From Thoreauomyces humboldtii (Eukaryota > Chytridiomycota > Chytridiomycetes > Spizellomycetales > Powellomycetaceae), in NCBI GenBank assembly GCA_027596035.1, contig JADGJA010000752.1, forward strand, positions 1 through 11,251: DNA of 11,251 nucleotides, read 5' to 3'. Both the position numbers and the translations under genes were made by a program. Below the pieces are notes generated by a model, which saw only the letters and a list, made by a program, of their open reading frames with translations, searched no databases and was not told the DNA's origin. Below are positions 1-7,424 of this stretch, in pieces; positions within the stretch are counted from its first letter, which is position 1; each line of letters starts with the position of its first letter.

Positions 1-588
1 ACCCCCATCTCCCCCCGTCAGACCGTCCACGCAAAGGGAAACACGCCCAACCCGAACCGTCGGAACCACCGCCGGACCCCTTCACGAACTCTGAACTACC
101 GGACATCGACGTCGAGGAGGATTTCAAGAGGATCGGGGAACGCAACAAACTCATCGACAACGACCTCGACCAGATCGGCGCCGGCGTCGCTAGGTTGAAG
201 GATCTTGCCAACGACATGGGAAACGTGAGTGGGGTTGTCCCCAAGATCTCTCCATCGTTCGAGCCTTTTCGAGACTTATCCCCCGTTTTCGACAGGAACT
301 GGATCGACAAAACGACGTGTTGGACGACATCGAACGCGGAGTGGATTCCGCGTTGGATCGAGTGGACAACCTGAACGTCAAGATGCGGAAGGCGCTCGAC
401 GGGGTAACGCCATCCACCACCACCACCACTCCATTCAAACGTCTTTTATTCGAGAGGCCCGTTCCCTCCGACTAACTTTCGTTTTGCATTTGCAGGTGAT
501 GAAGGGCGATCGATTCATCGTCAATTGCATCCTCATGTGCGTGGTGCTCGCCCTGGTGGCGTTCATCGCGGGTCAGTTTGCTCTTTGA
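1..588 (+). CDS. Tail-anchored Qc-type SNARE (5' partial, 3 exons)
   Basis: Exons 1-224, 296-403 and 496-588 (TGA) join in phase 0; the 5' end lies outside the window. The visible 140 residues start with a Pro-rich stretch, then a SNARE motif of about 65 residues with heptad hydrophobics (LDQIGAGVARLKDLANDMGN, then ELDRQNDVLDDI). The Gln in ELDRQN sits where the central ionic-layer Gln of Q-SNAREs lies. A short basic linker (KGDRF) precedes one hydrophobic C-terminal helix of about 20 residues ending IAGQFAL. Motif spacing, the linker and the tail anchor resemble plant SYP7-like and syntaxin-8-like Qc-SNAREs and the C-terminal helix of SNAP-25. The role would be a Q helix in a membrane-fusion SNARE complex on an endomembrane or the plasma membrane. 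Introns 225-295 (GTGAGT...CAG) and 404-495 (GTAACG...GCAG) fit well. The SNARE call is firm; the subclass is less sure. Confidence 0.85.
404..495 (+). other. Intron of the SNARE gene with CCA/CAC microsatellite
   Basis: GT...AG intron between the SNARE motif exon and the tail-anchor exon. It carries a short ACC triplet run near 412-428, an ACTAAC branch-like element near 471-476 and a T-rich tract before TTTGCAG. Removing it keeps phase 0. Confidence 0.75.
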
Positions 589-805
589 CCGCCCGCCCCA
601 TCCATCCGATCTCATTTCACGGGGGGAATGGGATGGGAGGCTGCGTGGGGACTACCGTACAAAGGACAGCGAGGGGAGAGAGGGTGGTTTCTTCTTCATA
701 TTATTCTTGTCATTCTTCTTCGTCATATGGACAGCGTGGAGTCCAGGGTTTGGTGCCATGGTGATCGGTCTTGAAACGTCGGTTTGTATTCGCGCCTGCT
801 TTTGC
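589..805. other. Intergenic region between SNARE and sensor genes
   Basis: About 215 bases hold the SNARE 3' flank and the presumed promoter and 5' leader of the next plus-strand gene. There is a T/C-rich stretch at about 689-724 (TTCTTC repeats), the kind of pyrimidine tract often found upstream of fungal start sites. I see no coding block that fits either neighbour and no clear TATA box. Confidence 0.4.
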
Positions 806-3630
806 ATGCGCAATTCCCGTTTGGACAGCCCTTCTTCTACTGTAAATGGAGGGACTCGCTGTTCCCTCGCTTCACCGCCGCCTTTCTCGTTCGCATCCGA
901 GTCTTCGCCAGACTTCCATCACTTGCCCCGGACATGGTCGTCCTAATATCAGCATCTGCAAGGAAGTTAGTTGACGACGTCTCCGAGTTCAAACTCCATC
1001 GACGGCCCCGGAGGGTCTACCAAGCTTTACAACGTGGTCCGCCCACTCTACGGATCAAGACGTCCAATCACCCGAGGCGAGTGGCAGACTCTGAATGCAA
1101 AGGTTCGGAAAACGATTTCCCTCTCTCTCGTTGCCACGATCCCGGGCTTTCCGTTCATCTGACCCACCGACAGCTCTTCGGACGTTTTTTCGCTTACGGT
1201 GCCGGGACTGGGGCTTGCATTCCCTTCAATCCGTTCATTGAGTAAGTTTTGATGCCACTTACTTGGTGTACGTAGCGAATATTCTTTGGGAGAACGTTGC
1301 CACGCACTTTGGGCAGAAAATAGAAGTGTCATTGTGATGACCTGAACTCCGCCCGTTTACTTTGTCCCTGGTTTTCCCCCTTGTCCCGGAGACCGAGATC
1401 AAAGGAACCGCAAACTGCCGGTCCTAGACTCCAGGATTCAAAAGAGTTCCAAGCTCCACCCGCAGACCCGCAGGCTTTCCCATGACACCTTCCAAGGAAT
1501 AAGACTAACCATGCTCAGGAACGACGAAGAAGCAGGAGCTACGATTTCTCAACGACGCAAGCGGTTCGACTGCTCGATACCACTGTCACTTGTGCTGCTT
1601 TGTACGTTGCAGGAAACTCGGTGTCTGTGTGTACATCGTCTCATATTCTTTTTGGCTCATAGTAACGAGTCTCTTGGTGTCGGCTTTCATCGTGATTCCC
1701 GTGGTTCTTCTAGCATACGATGGGGCGAATAAAAGCGTGAGCCTGGGTAAGACCATCTAGAACCATTTCGTATGGTGATGGTTCACATGATCCCGACATA
1801 CTGTGTCCCCATCCAACTCGTTTTGACACTCCTTCTAGTCGTCAGCGTCATGAGAGAAAACTATGCAGAACAAGTCACCGCCAAAGGTATGCGATCAGGC
1901 TTTTGACAAGTCTCGTACAGGTCAGTAGCACTTCCTAACTCTATTTCGTCCCAGTATCGAGCTCGTGCGATGTGGTGTATCAAGTCTTGAAGGGATTGGC
2001 AGCACACAAAGACGTCCGCGCAGTTTTGGATAGCTGGGACGGTCAAAGTGATCTTTTCCAGAACGAGAACTTGTGAGTTGCAAAGACCGATCCCTTGCAC
2101 TACCGTGTCGCCCCATCCACCTCGAGCGACTGAGCCAACAGTACAATACACGTCGCAGTAAATACGCCTTCTACGAGATCATCGATCCATTCGATTATCT
2201 CCTCAGCGCCGGCTTCCAGGGTCAAACCGGTCTGTCGAGTCTCCTCGTTCCCAACGAAGGACAGCTCGGCGTTCGCTGCAATCGAACGGCCCTGACGGAA
2301 CCATGCATCGCTTTCAACATAACGAGTGCGGATCTCGTCCTGGGAACTTTGGTCACCCATGACCTGCCGTACCCGATCAATCAAACCTCCCGACCATCGC
2401 TGCCGACCGCACAATTCGGCTGGTGGGAGACTCCTGCGGTCGTCCAAGTAAGAAACAAGGATGGTTCCTTCGCATGGCTGGTATGAGTTTCACCATTGGT
2501 GGTGATGACGTTGGTGGTGAAGGAGTCCCTGTCTAACACCACTCACCTCCTGCCAGTCCTTGATTGTCCTTGACTGGGGATGGTGGTAGGTGACTGAAAT
2601 GTGCCGCAGAGTGTGATGCCAATATCCAGGCTCAACATTTCGAGTTTTCGCGTAGGCGCGGTGTTGCGCTCACCGAAGACCCCGGCACCGCCGACTTTCT
2701 GGGGTGGATCGGCATCACACAGGACTTGACAATGTACACCGATCTGCTGAAGGAGATTCCTGTGACGCCCAACACCTTGATCACTATCTGGGTAGACACG
2801 CAGTCTAAACCCACTATGCGGGTCCATCTCAAATCTAATCAGTTCTTTCTAGGACAAATCCGGCCTGATGGTTGCAGCCAACAGAGATGGTCTTCTTTAC
2901 GACGACAAGACCGGAATATCGTACGTGGCACAAGACCATCCCTTAGACATTATCGCTATTCCAGCCGCCGCGACACTCTCCACCTACGGAAATTGGTCGA
3001 ACGTACCGGCGTCCATCTCGAGGACGTACGCCACATCGATCGGAAGGGCGTGGATCGAGCTACGAGCCTTAAAGGACGCACAGTCTCTCGACTGGCTCGT
3101 CCTCATCGTGATCCCCGAATCCGACATCATGGGCCCCATTACCGCTAGCAGGAAGAAGGTGATCGGGACGTCGGTAGGAGTTGCGGCAGGCATGCTGGCT
3201 CTTGCTGCTGCTACTAGCTTCTTTGTGACCAAACCATTGAGGAGATTGATGGTAAGTCACCTCACCCACCTGCCCCGTCCTTCGATTTTTTTCTCGTAGC
3301 TTACCCTCACATTCCTTTCCATCGTATGTGTTCGATGTTTTTCAGGTGATCATGAAGCAAGCGACGGGGATGGACTTCTCGGCGCTGTCGGAAGGCTACA
3401 TGGCCCGAAAACCCTGGGTGACGGAACTCCGAGACATGCATGCGACCTTTGGAGAGATGCTTTCAAAGTTCGCGATGGCCATCAAGTCGAACAAGGCCCT
3501 ACGCAATGGCAGCGCCGCACCAACTTCGAGTAATCCTACCAGCGCGATCCCAGCTTACAGACCGCCGGTGTCTCAGACCAAGACGGGGTTGCTCAGCGGG
3601 AAGGAGAATGCCACGTCCCCGTATGGATGA
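806..3630 (+). CDS. Two-TM Cache-domain membrane sensor with HAMP-like linker (10 exons)
   Basis: Proposed exons: 806-841, 971-1102, 1174-1241, 1613-1746, 1839-1886, 1955-2072, 2159-2480, 2630-2791, 2853-3251, 3346-3630. All phases fit and give 567 residues. TM1 is about residues 83-113 (YIVSYSFWLIVTSLLVSAF). A large extracytoplasmic region follows with N-glycosylation sequons (NRT, NIT, NQT, NWS) and two Cys in VRCNRTALTEPC. Its membrane-proximal part ends DWLVLIVIPESDIMGPI, the typical last strand of double-Cache sensor domains. TM2 is about 443-465. TKPLRRLM and a helical stretch to about residue 526 resemble a HAMP linker. The last 40 residues are Ser/Pro/Thr-rich and end at TGA. In related sensors a cyclase or kinase domain follows; none is seen here. 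Exons 4-10 are well supported; exons 1-3 and the ATG at 806 are tentative. Role: binding an extracellular ligand and signalling inward (inferred). Confidence 0.75.
1242..1612 (+). other. Long intron of the sensor gene, or intron plus extra exon
   Basis: Donor GTAAGT at 1242 and acceptor TTGCAG at 1612 join NPFIE to KLGVCVYI just before TM1. At 371 nt this is well over twice any other intron here. An alternative acceptor at 1518 (CTAAC branch at about 1504, then CTCAG) would retain 1519-1612 and reads TTKKQELRFLNDASG into the same TM1 frame, but needs exon 1174-1241 read in another frame (ending AFPSIRSL). Both keep the downstream frame, so the N-terminal cytoplasmic part is ambiguous or alternatively spliced. 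Confidence 0.45.
2792..2852 (+). other. 61-nt intron inside the Cache domain
   Basis: GTAGAC at 2792 to TTTCTAG at 2852 with a CTAAT branch-like site near 2834. Splicing joins NTLITIW to DKSGLMVAANRDG, a typical Cache strand pattern. A rival donor at 2822 would give a 31-nt intron and keep the same frame while adding ten residues; 61 nt is the more usual size. Confidence 0.6.
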
Positions 3631-3679
3631 TTTCGAGAGAGTGCTGAGCTTACTTGGGTTGACATGCCTTCGGCATTGA

Positions 3680-3937
3680 GCGAGGAGTTGGGGCGAGCTG
3701 TATTCTTTTATCAGAAGTATCACTCTCTATTATACCTTTCCGATCTATGCTGCTGATATCGAGACTTTCATGATCAAGATGGGATGCGCTATGATCGACA
3801 GCGTCAGCAAACTCACAGATCCGCGTACGTGGAGCTGACTTTCGCAGAGCATCCTGCGCCTCCGTCAAAGCAACGGCGATGCGGCTATCGGAATCTACTT
3901 CATCGCTTTCCACCAGAGGGACACCCACATGTGGTAA
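3680..3937 (+). pseudogene. Coding-like block of unknown family with in-frame TGA
   Basis: One frame is open from 3680 to the TAA at 3935-3937 except for a TGA at 3836-3838. It reads like alternating hydrophobic helices: ELYSFIRSITLYYTFPIYAA, DIETFMIKMGCAMIDSVSKL, then after the stop SILRLRQSNGDAAIGIYFIAF. A GTACGT...CTGAC...CGCAG triple surrounds the stop but would be a 23-nt intron and shifts the frame, so it does not repair the reading. A donor GTAAAT at 3934 could end the block as an exon. An overlapping frame from ATG 3664 (MPSALSEELGRAVFFYQ) is also open for a while. I do not recognise the family. It may be a small helical protein gene with a damaged or misread sequence, or a pseudogene. 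Confidence 0.35.
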
Positions 3938-4051
3938 ATGCCTCAAGGTACAGACTGGATAGCTAATCTAAGGGGTTACGCCTAAACCACGGTGCAAGGT
4001 CAGCCTTCGATATAGGCAATTAGCTGGATTTCCTACATTAACTACGATTAG

Positions 4052-4211
4052 CACTCCGTTCATGGGCCAAAGTCTCGATGAGGTTCCCTCAGGTGTCAGT
4101 TGCCTGCAAGGGAGCGGCGAAAATTCTGACAGACCTGACGAAGCCATCGCCGGCTCATTCGCTCGGAGGTCTCTCCGGAATGGAGGCCTATACAGCCTCG
4201 GAAAGTCCCTC
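4052..4211 (+). CDS. Putative internal exon, helical, unknown family
   Basis: The block is bounded by a good acceptor (TTAACTACGATTAG at 4051) and a consensus donor (GTGAGT at 4212). It reads LRSWAKVSMRFPQVSVACKG, continues AAKILTDLTKPSPAHS and ends near YTASESP. A second frame is open through the same bases and reaches 4370; it is more polar and less protein-like. The exon probably belonged with the blocks at 3680-3937 and 4307-4624, but the phases do not join them with the splice sites I can see, so the gene is either broken or modelled wrongly. Function unknown. Confidence 0.3.
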
Positions 4212-4306
4212 GTGAGTTGCTCCGGTCAACAAGCAAAGCAAGTGCAAGCGATTAATTCCCTCTCGCACCGAGCAGAGAAGGATGCTGGTTTTGAAAACAA
4301 AAATGA

Positions 4307-4624
4307 AACCTTTTCACAACTCGATCTGAAAAGTCTCCTCAATGTGACATCAAGCTTTTTCCAGGTATAGTTGTCACAGAATGCGCTGGCCTCCAAGCCA
4401 CTCTCACAACTTTGCGGTCAGGACTAAGCAGTGCGGACGCGAAAGGTCGAGATGTACGAAACGAGCTAGTGGAGGCGCAGGTCGCCGAGTCACTGTATCG
4501 TCAAGAGCTAGATAAGATCGCCAAGCTACACGAGGTATCGGATGTGTGGACAACGAATGTTAATTTTGTTCAGCTCTCAGATAGATTCTTAGATCTCGCA
4601 ATGAAGCACCCGAATACCGCGTAG
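4307..4624 (+). CDS. Putative 3' exon with coiled-coil-like helix, unknown family
   Basis: The frame is open from 4307 to TAG 4622-4624. A TTTTTCCAG acceptor ends at 4364, so the exon may start at 4365. The protein-like part reads ECAGLQATLTTLRSGLSSAD, then RNELVEAQVAESLYRQELDK and ends LDLAMKHPNTA. The heptad-like, Glu/Ala/Leu-rich middle suggests a long amphipathic helix or coiled coil. It lies upstream of an alpha-actinin-like fragment on the same strand, but I see no spectrin-repeat signature, so I do not join the two. There is no transmembrane segment or catalytic motif. Confidence 0.35.
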   Translation, partial: NLFTTRSEKSPQCDIKLFPGIVVTECAGLQATLTTLRSGLSSADAKGRDVRNELVEAQVAESLYRQELDKIAKLHEVSDVWTTNVNFVQLSDRFLDLAMKHPNTA

Positions 4625-4920
4625 CATTATCGTACCTTCACGCGACGATGAGCCACGCTGCGTTCTACTTCGTAAATGGAGTCGTCTTCCTTCTTCTTTG
4701 TTGTTTGGAGACTGCATCTTTCGTCTCTTGTTGGTAGAGCTGGACTTGCGCCTATCGACGATTTTGTTGTGAGCGTGGCCCTTATACGATGTGATGTGGG
4801 CGGGGCTTGTACATTCGACAGAGTCCCAATGCCCACTGCGCAGAGTGTCACGGCGGCGCACAGGAGTTGTGTGACTCACAAGACTGTTAGAACGACAGGT
4901 TCCTCCAAAGAAGAAGCGTC
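4625..4920. other. Non-coding or decayed stretch
   Basis: Roughly 300 bases between the coiled-coil block and the actinin-like fragment. A short plus-strand reading from ATG 4648 (MSHAAFYFVNGVVFLLLCCL) is hydrophobic but stops within 30 residues, and no frame is convincingly coding throughout. The acceptor-like AACGACAG near 4900 could open the next exon. Confidence 0.3.
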
Positions 4921-5085
4921 CGGACTCCCCCCATTCTGCCATCTTTCCCCATCCCCGTTGATGACCTCTTGTTCGACTTTGGCCTCCTGACGCAAACCGT
5001 CGTGAAGAAGTCTGCCTTCATCGAGAACCAGATCGTAAGAACACACACCAACATTACGCCAGAGCAGATGGATGAGTTTACGGAG
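4921..5085 (+). pseudogene. Alpha-actinin-like fragment (junction to EF-hand region)
   Basis: Frame 1 reads VDDLLFDFGLLTQTVVKKSA and then FIENQIVRTHTNITPEQMDEF before a possible donor (GTGCGA at 5086). This matches the segment of fungal alpha-actinins that links the last spectrin repeat to the calmodulin-like EF-hand domain (pattern: DDL..D..LL.Q.V.KK.AFIENQIV...TNLTPEQLEEF). Alpha-actinin cross-links F-actin as an antiparallel dimer. No calponin-homology domains, recognisable spectrin repeats or the FDKD EF-hand loop expected just downstream are visible on this strand here. The piece therefore looks like a relic or a lone exon of a disrupted gene. Recognition is from memory of the family pattern; it is short. 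Confidence 0.55.
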
Positions 5086-5118
5086 GTGCGAGGGTCGGTC
5101 CTGAATGACACCATATCG

Positions 5119-5196
5119 GATTGGTCTGCTGACTCGTGCTGCTCCTGACTCCAGACTGATCGGTTTGCTGACGCTCGTGCAGCTCCTGACTCCAAC
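5119..5196. repeat. Imperfect 39-bp tandem repeat, two copies
   Basis: Units start at 5119 (GATTGGTCTGCTGAC) and 5158 (GATCGGTTTGCTGAC), each ending in GCTCCTGACTCCA. They differ at a few positions plus a small indel. The repeat lies between the plus-strand actinin-like fragment and the 3' end of the minus-strand gene, at the switch of coding strand. Confidence 0.65.
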
Positions 5197-5364
5197 GATT
5201 GAATGCGTTCAGTTCGCTGGTTGCTGGAAAGTTGTTTTGCACTAGGAGCCGCGCAAGCAGGCGTTGCTGCCTTACGAGGCCGTCTCAGATCTGCGCTAGA
5301 TTCTCGCCCATCACGATGGCTTGAGCGGAGCAGCGGCTGGCGAGTGGCCGGTGTCGCTTCGTAC

Positions 5365-5976
5365 TCAGCCATATCCTTGTCCACCTCCAGACAGGTACTC
5401 CCCGAACCTGACGACCATGGAAATGTCGCTCGTCTCGGGAAACACGCCGGGACCTGTTACGGGAGAGTGCCCTGGTAGGGGTATTCCAGATCAAGCCAAC
5501 TTTTCATGAGCGCTATGGCGTCGGCATCGACAATCGGAAGAGCAAACTTGTTGCCCTGATTTTCCAGGGGTGCTTGAATCATAGGCCATCCCAGTGCAAC
5601 GTTGAGCGGAACGGTCGGCACACTCCTGGTTCCAAGACGAGCACGTTCGGCATCCCACATTTTCTGAATACGTGCATGCTCCTTTCCCTGCGAAAAGCGG
5701 GTGCAGCGGTGAAGCGGAGGCCCGCGTAAACGGCGTGAGACCTATTACAGGGTTTCGACCGCAAGGGGAGCCGCTTCTCACGAACAAACATATCGACGCG
5801 CCCCTCGTACCAGTTTTCTTATCTCCGTTGCCCTAGCCTCCAGTGCCGCAATGGTGGCGATGTGGATCCTCACGCCTCTTTCGAGCTCAGATTCCGTGTG
5901 TCGAAAGTTGAGAGATTGCACCGAGAAACCGATGATTTGGAGTATCAGCTGACATTGTCGGCACAGTCTTTCATAC
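5365..5976 (-). CDS. Three-exon gene of unknown family ending YPYQGTLPFGEYLSGGGQGYG-like tail (5' end uncertain)
   Basis: Minus-strand exons 5976-5811, 5687-5461 and 5407-5365 (TGA) join with matching phases across introns 5810-5688 (GTACGA...CGCAG, 123 nt) and 5460-5408 (GTAACA...GTCAG, 53 nt), giving 144 residues. The first exon looks helical (YERLCRQCQLILQIIGFSVQ, then IATIAALEARATEIRKL). The second has MWDAERARLG, ALGWPMIQAPLENQGNKF and ALPIVDADAIALMKSWLDLE. The third is a short Gly-rich tail with two Tyr (EYLSGGGQGYG). The smooth reading across both splices argues for a real gene. The start codon is not resolved: the frame meets a stop shortly upstream of 5976, and the next exon may lie in 5985-6090 (MFRLHEERAIIRY). 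No signal peptide, membrane segment or known motif is seen, so no function is assigned. Confidence 0.5.
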
Positions 5977-6088
5977 CTATCTTCTCTCGGCGCAGTAGTT
6001 CATACCTGTTTATCGCGCACAGAATGAAGAGGTATTGATGAGGCGCACATAGCGAATTATCGCTCTTTCTTCGTGCAGTCGAAACATC

Positions 6089-6289
6089 ATGATTTCGTTC
6101 GGCTTTGGATGGTTTTCCGCCCTTGTCATCCTTTGGATGGTGTTGTGGTCACTCGGAAGCTTGATTGAGCTTAGCATTGGACATGCAAGGGAAACGGTGT
6201 TACCGACGCCCAGGAGGCTGTCAAGTCTCCATAGTCAGTTGGAAGACCGGATTAGGGTATTCTCGGTGGCCCAATATAGGCTTCTGTGA
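6089..6289 (+). CDS. Possible small membrane protein, weak
   Basis: An ATG-started 66-codon frame opposite the minus-strand genes. Residues 1-35 are hydrophobic (WFSALVILWMVLWSLGSLIE) and could form one transmembrane helix; the rest is polar. It lies in the gap between two minus-strand genes and shows no splice sites or neighbours that support it. It could equally be chance open sequence or part of a longer spliced gene. Confidence 0.15.
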   Translation: MISFGFGWFSALVILWMVLWSLGSLIELSIGHARETVLPTPRRLSSLHSQLEDRIRVFSVAQYRLL

Positions 6290-6442
6290 GCTGGCGACCG
6301 AGAGATGGCGCAGCCTTATCGTCTTGTCATGCCCCATGCTGGGATTGCTGGGAGACGGCATAGCTGCCTTGTGCGTTGATAGCGGGCTCGCGGCATAGAA
6401 GCGATCTCTTGTTTGGTCAAAACGTATCGCCTGTGGCACTAC

Positions 6443-6526
6443 CTTTGGCGCTTCAAAGTCCGACAGAACATGGGCAGCGAGCTGCTCTCCCGCGGTCATG
6501 TCGGCCCAGTCGGTTTCGGTGGCCAT
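6443..6526 (-). CDS. TDWA-family gene, copy A, first exon
   Basis: ATG at 6526 in the context CCAATCATG opens a 28-codon exon reading MATETDWADMTAGEQLAAHV then LSDFEAPK, ending in phase 0 at donor GTAGTG (6442). Without splicing the frame runs on to a TGA at 6221, adding low-quality polar sequence. The leader and the first 16 or so codons closely match those of copy B (MTTNTDWASMTMTEQL), including 5' untranslated sequence, so the two are duplicates. Downstream exons of copy A are not recognisable. The conserved start (T-x-T-D-W-A-x-M-T-x-x-E-Q-L-A) is hydrophilic, not a signal peptide. No function can be named. Confidence 0.4.
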
Positions 6527-6618
6527 GATTGGTGTTGCGGTGGTTTGATGTCGGGATAGGAGTACCGTGATGTTGTTGTGATGTTGTTTGAAACGTCCCG
6601 TCTGACAGGCGACAAGAC
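6479..6618. repeat. Leader and N-terminus duplication, copy A
   Basis: About 140 bp, minus-strand sense, covering the 5' leader and first codons of copy A. It shares with 7008-7149 an exact 19-mer (GTCTGACAGGCGACAAGAC on the plus strand at 6600-6618), CAACATCACAA-type leader repeats, CATCAAACCACC, the CCAATCATG start and the TGACTGGGCC coding block. Similarity stops soon after the N-terminal codons. Confidence 0.75.
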
Positions 6619-6619
6619 A

Positions 6620-7055
6620 GGGAATCCGGGAAACACACGAGGGCACAGCCTCGAGCACACCGATTGCTGGCACCTTCTTGGCCTCAGCTTGCGCCTCTGA
6701 GGGCAGGTTGTCAGACGTGCATAGGTTGTCAGATTGCAAACACTGACTTGAACTCACCAAGCGCGAGCAGCGCCGCTAGACGGCTCAGCGAGACGGTGAT
6801 GCCCCCCCAAGCCGGCGACTCTTCTCGGCCGGCGGAACGGAGCTCTTCCTGGCAAACGAGGCAAGCGGCGATGCGCTCCTCGGGAAGCGCGTCCGGCAAG
6901 CAGAAGTAAAAATACTTCTTGGACAGGCGTCCGGCGCCCGCCCAGCGAGAGAGTTCCTCAGACTCCTCGCGCTGATCGTCTCCGTCCTCGCCCTCGCCCA
7001 GGCGCGCCAGCTGTTCCGTCATCGTCATGCTGGCCCAGTCGGTATTGGTGGTCAT
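6620..7055 (-). CDS. TDWA-family gene, copy B
   Basis: ATG at 7055 (context CCAATCATG as in copy A). Exon 7055-6758 encodes MTTNTDWASMTMTEQLARLG, an acidic stretch (EGEDGDDQREESEEL), then SKKYFYFCLPDALPEERIAA, CLVCQEELRSAG and a hydrophobic helix (VSLSRLAALLAL). Donor GTGAGT (6757) and acceptor CCCTCAG (6697) define a 61-nt intron in phase 1. The second exon reads EAQAEAKKVPAIGVLEAVPS, then several Cys, and enters the leader of copy A. Its end is not resolved; I place it near 6620 only for convenience. Three or four clustered Cys (FCLPD, CLVCQ) could bind metal, but the spacing fits no finger I know. Unrecognised family. Confidence 0.45.
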
Positions 7056-7149
7056 GATTGGCGTCGTGGTGGTTTGATGTTGTGGTGTAATTGTGGTGTG
7101 GTGCGATTGTGATGTTGCTGCAAACGTCTAGTCTGACAGGCGACAAGAC
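7008..7149. repeat. Leader and N-terminus duplication, copy B
   Basis: Direct-repeat partner of 6479-6618 in the same orientation, with the shared 19-mer at 7131-7149. The start codon sits the same distance inside the unit. Because both untranslated leader and coding start are conserved, the unit behaves like a mobile or duplicated promoter-plus-start cassette. Confidence 0.75.
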
Positions 7150-7150
7150 G

Positions 7151-7181
7151 AATTTTTCTTGCTCGGTAATTTTTCTTGCTC
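7151..7181. repeat. 17-bp tandem repeat upstream of copy B
   Basis: AATTTTTCTTGCTC occurs at 7151-7164 and again at 7168-7181, a 17-bp period, directly next to the duplicated leader. Its position just upstream of a gene start makes it a candidate regulatory element, but nothing else supports that. Confidence 0.5.
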
Positions 7182-7184
7182 TTC

Positions 7185-7424
7185 CGGGGTAGGTACGGCC
7201 TGAGGGAGCCGCGATCTCCCTCTCCGCCGCCGACTCCATCTTCAGCTGCCTTCGCCTAGGAGCATCGAGCCTCTGACCAGATGTCCAACCGACGCGAGGA
7301 AAGTAGCCGCGGATAAAATATTGTCCTCTGCTGTCATCGTCCCCGTCCTTCGCCATCGCTATCCTTCGCCGTCCCGACGCATCCGTCCCCGTCCCGGTCG
7401 CTTTCACCCACCCCATCCCCTTAC
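7185..7424. other. Intergenic region with CCGTCC-rich low complexity
   Basis: Sequence between the Fanzor-like 3' end and the copy B leader. It holds a run of CCGTCC/CCCGTC units around 7371-7402. A similar run recurs at 9583-9601. One minus-strand frame stays open through most of it but has biased, repetitive composition and no splice support, so I do not call a gene. Confidence 0.35.

Noticed and set aside
229..588. Unspliced reading through the SNARE introns
   Set aside because: The His run comes from intronic triplets; the spliced reading gives a continuous SNARE motif.
784..1245. 153-codon plus-strand frame over the first sensor exons
   Set aside because: Read unspliced it is Arg/Pro-rich and lacks protein character before 1174; only its last part (1174-1241) is used as an exon in the sensor model.
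2822..2852. 31-nt intron in the sensor gene
   Set aside because: Phase fits, but a 61-nt intron with the same acceptor also fits and is of normal size.
5086..5360. EF-hand continuation of alpha-actinin
   Set aside because: I searched by eye on both strands for an FDKD-type loop and the following helices and found none.
4887..5384. 165-codon minus-strand open frame over the actinin-like fragment
   Set aside because: It lies opposite the better plus-strand match, is polar and low in aliphatic residues, and its 5' part overlaps in another frame the spliced exon ending FGEYLSGGGQGYG.
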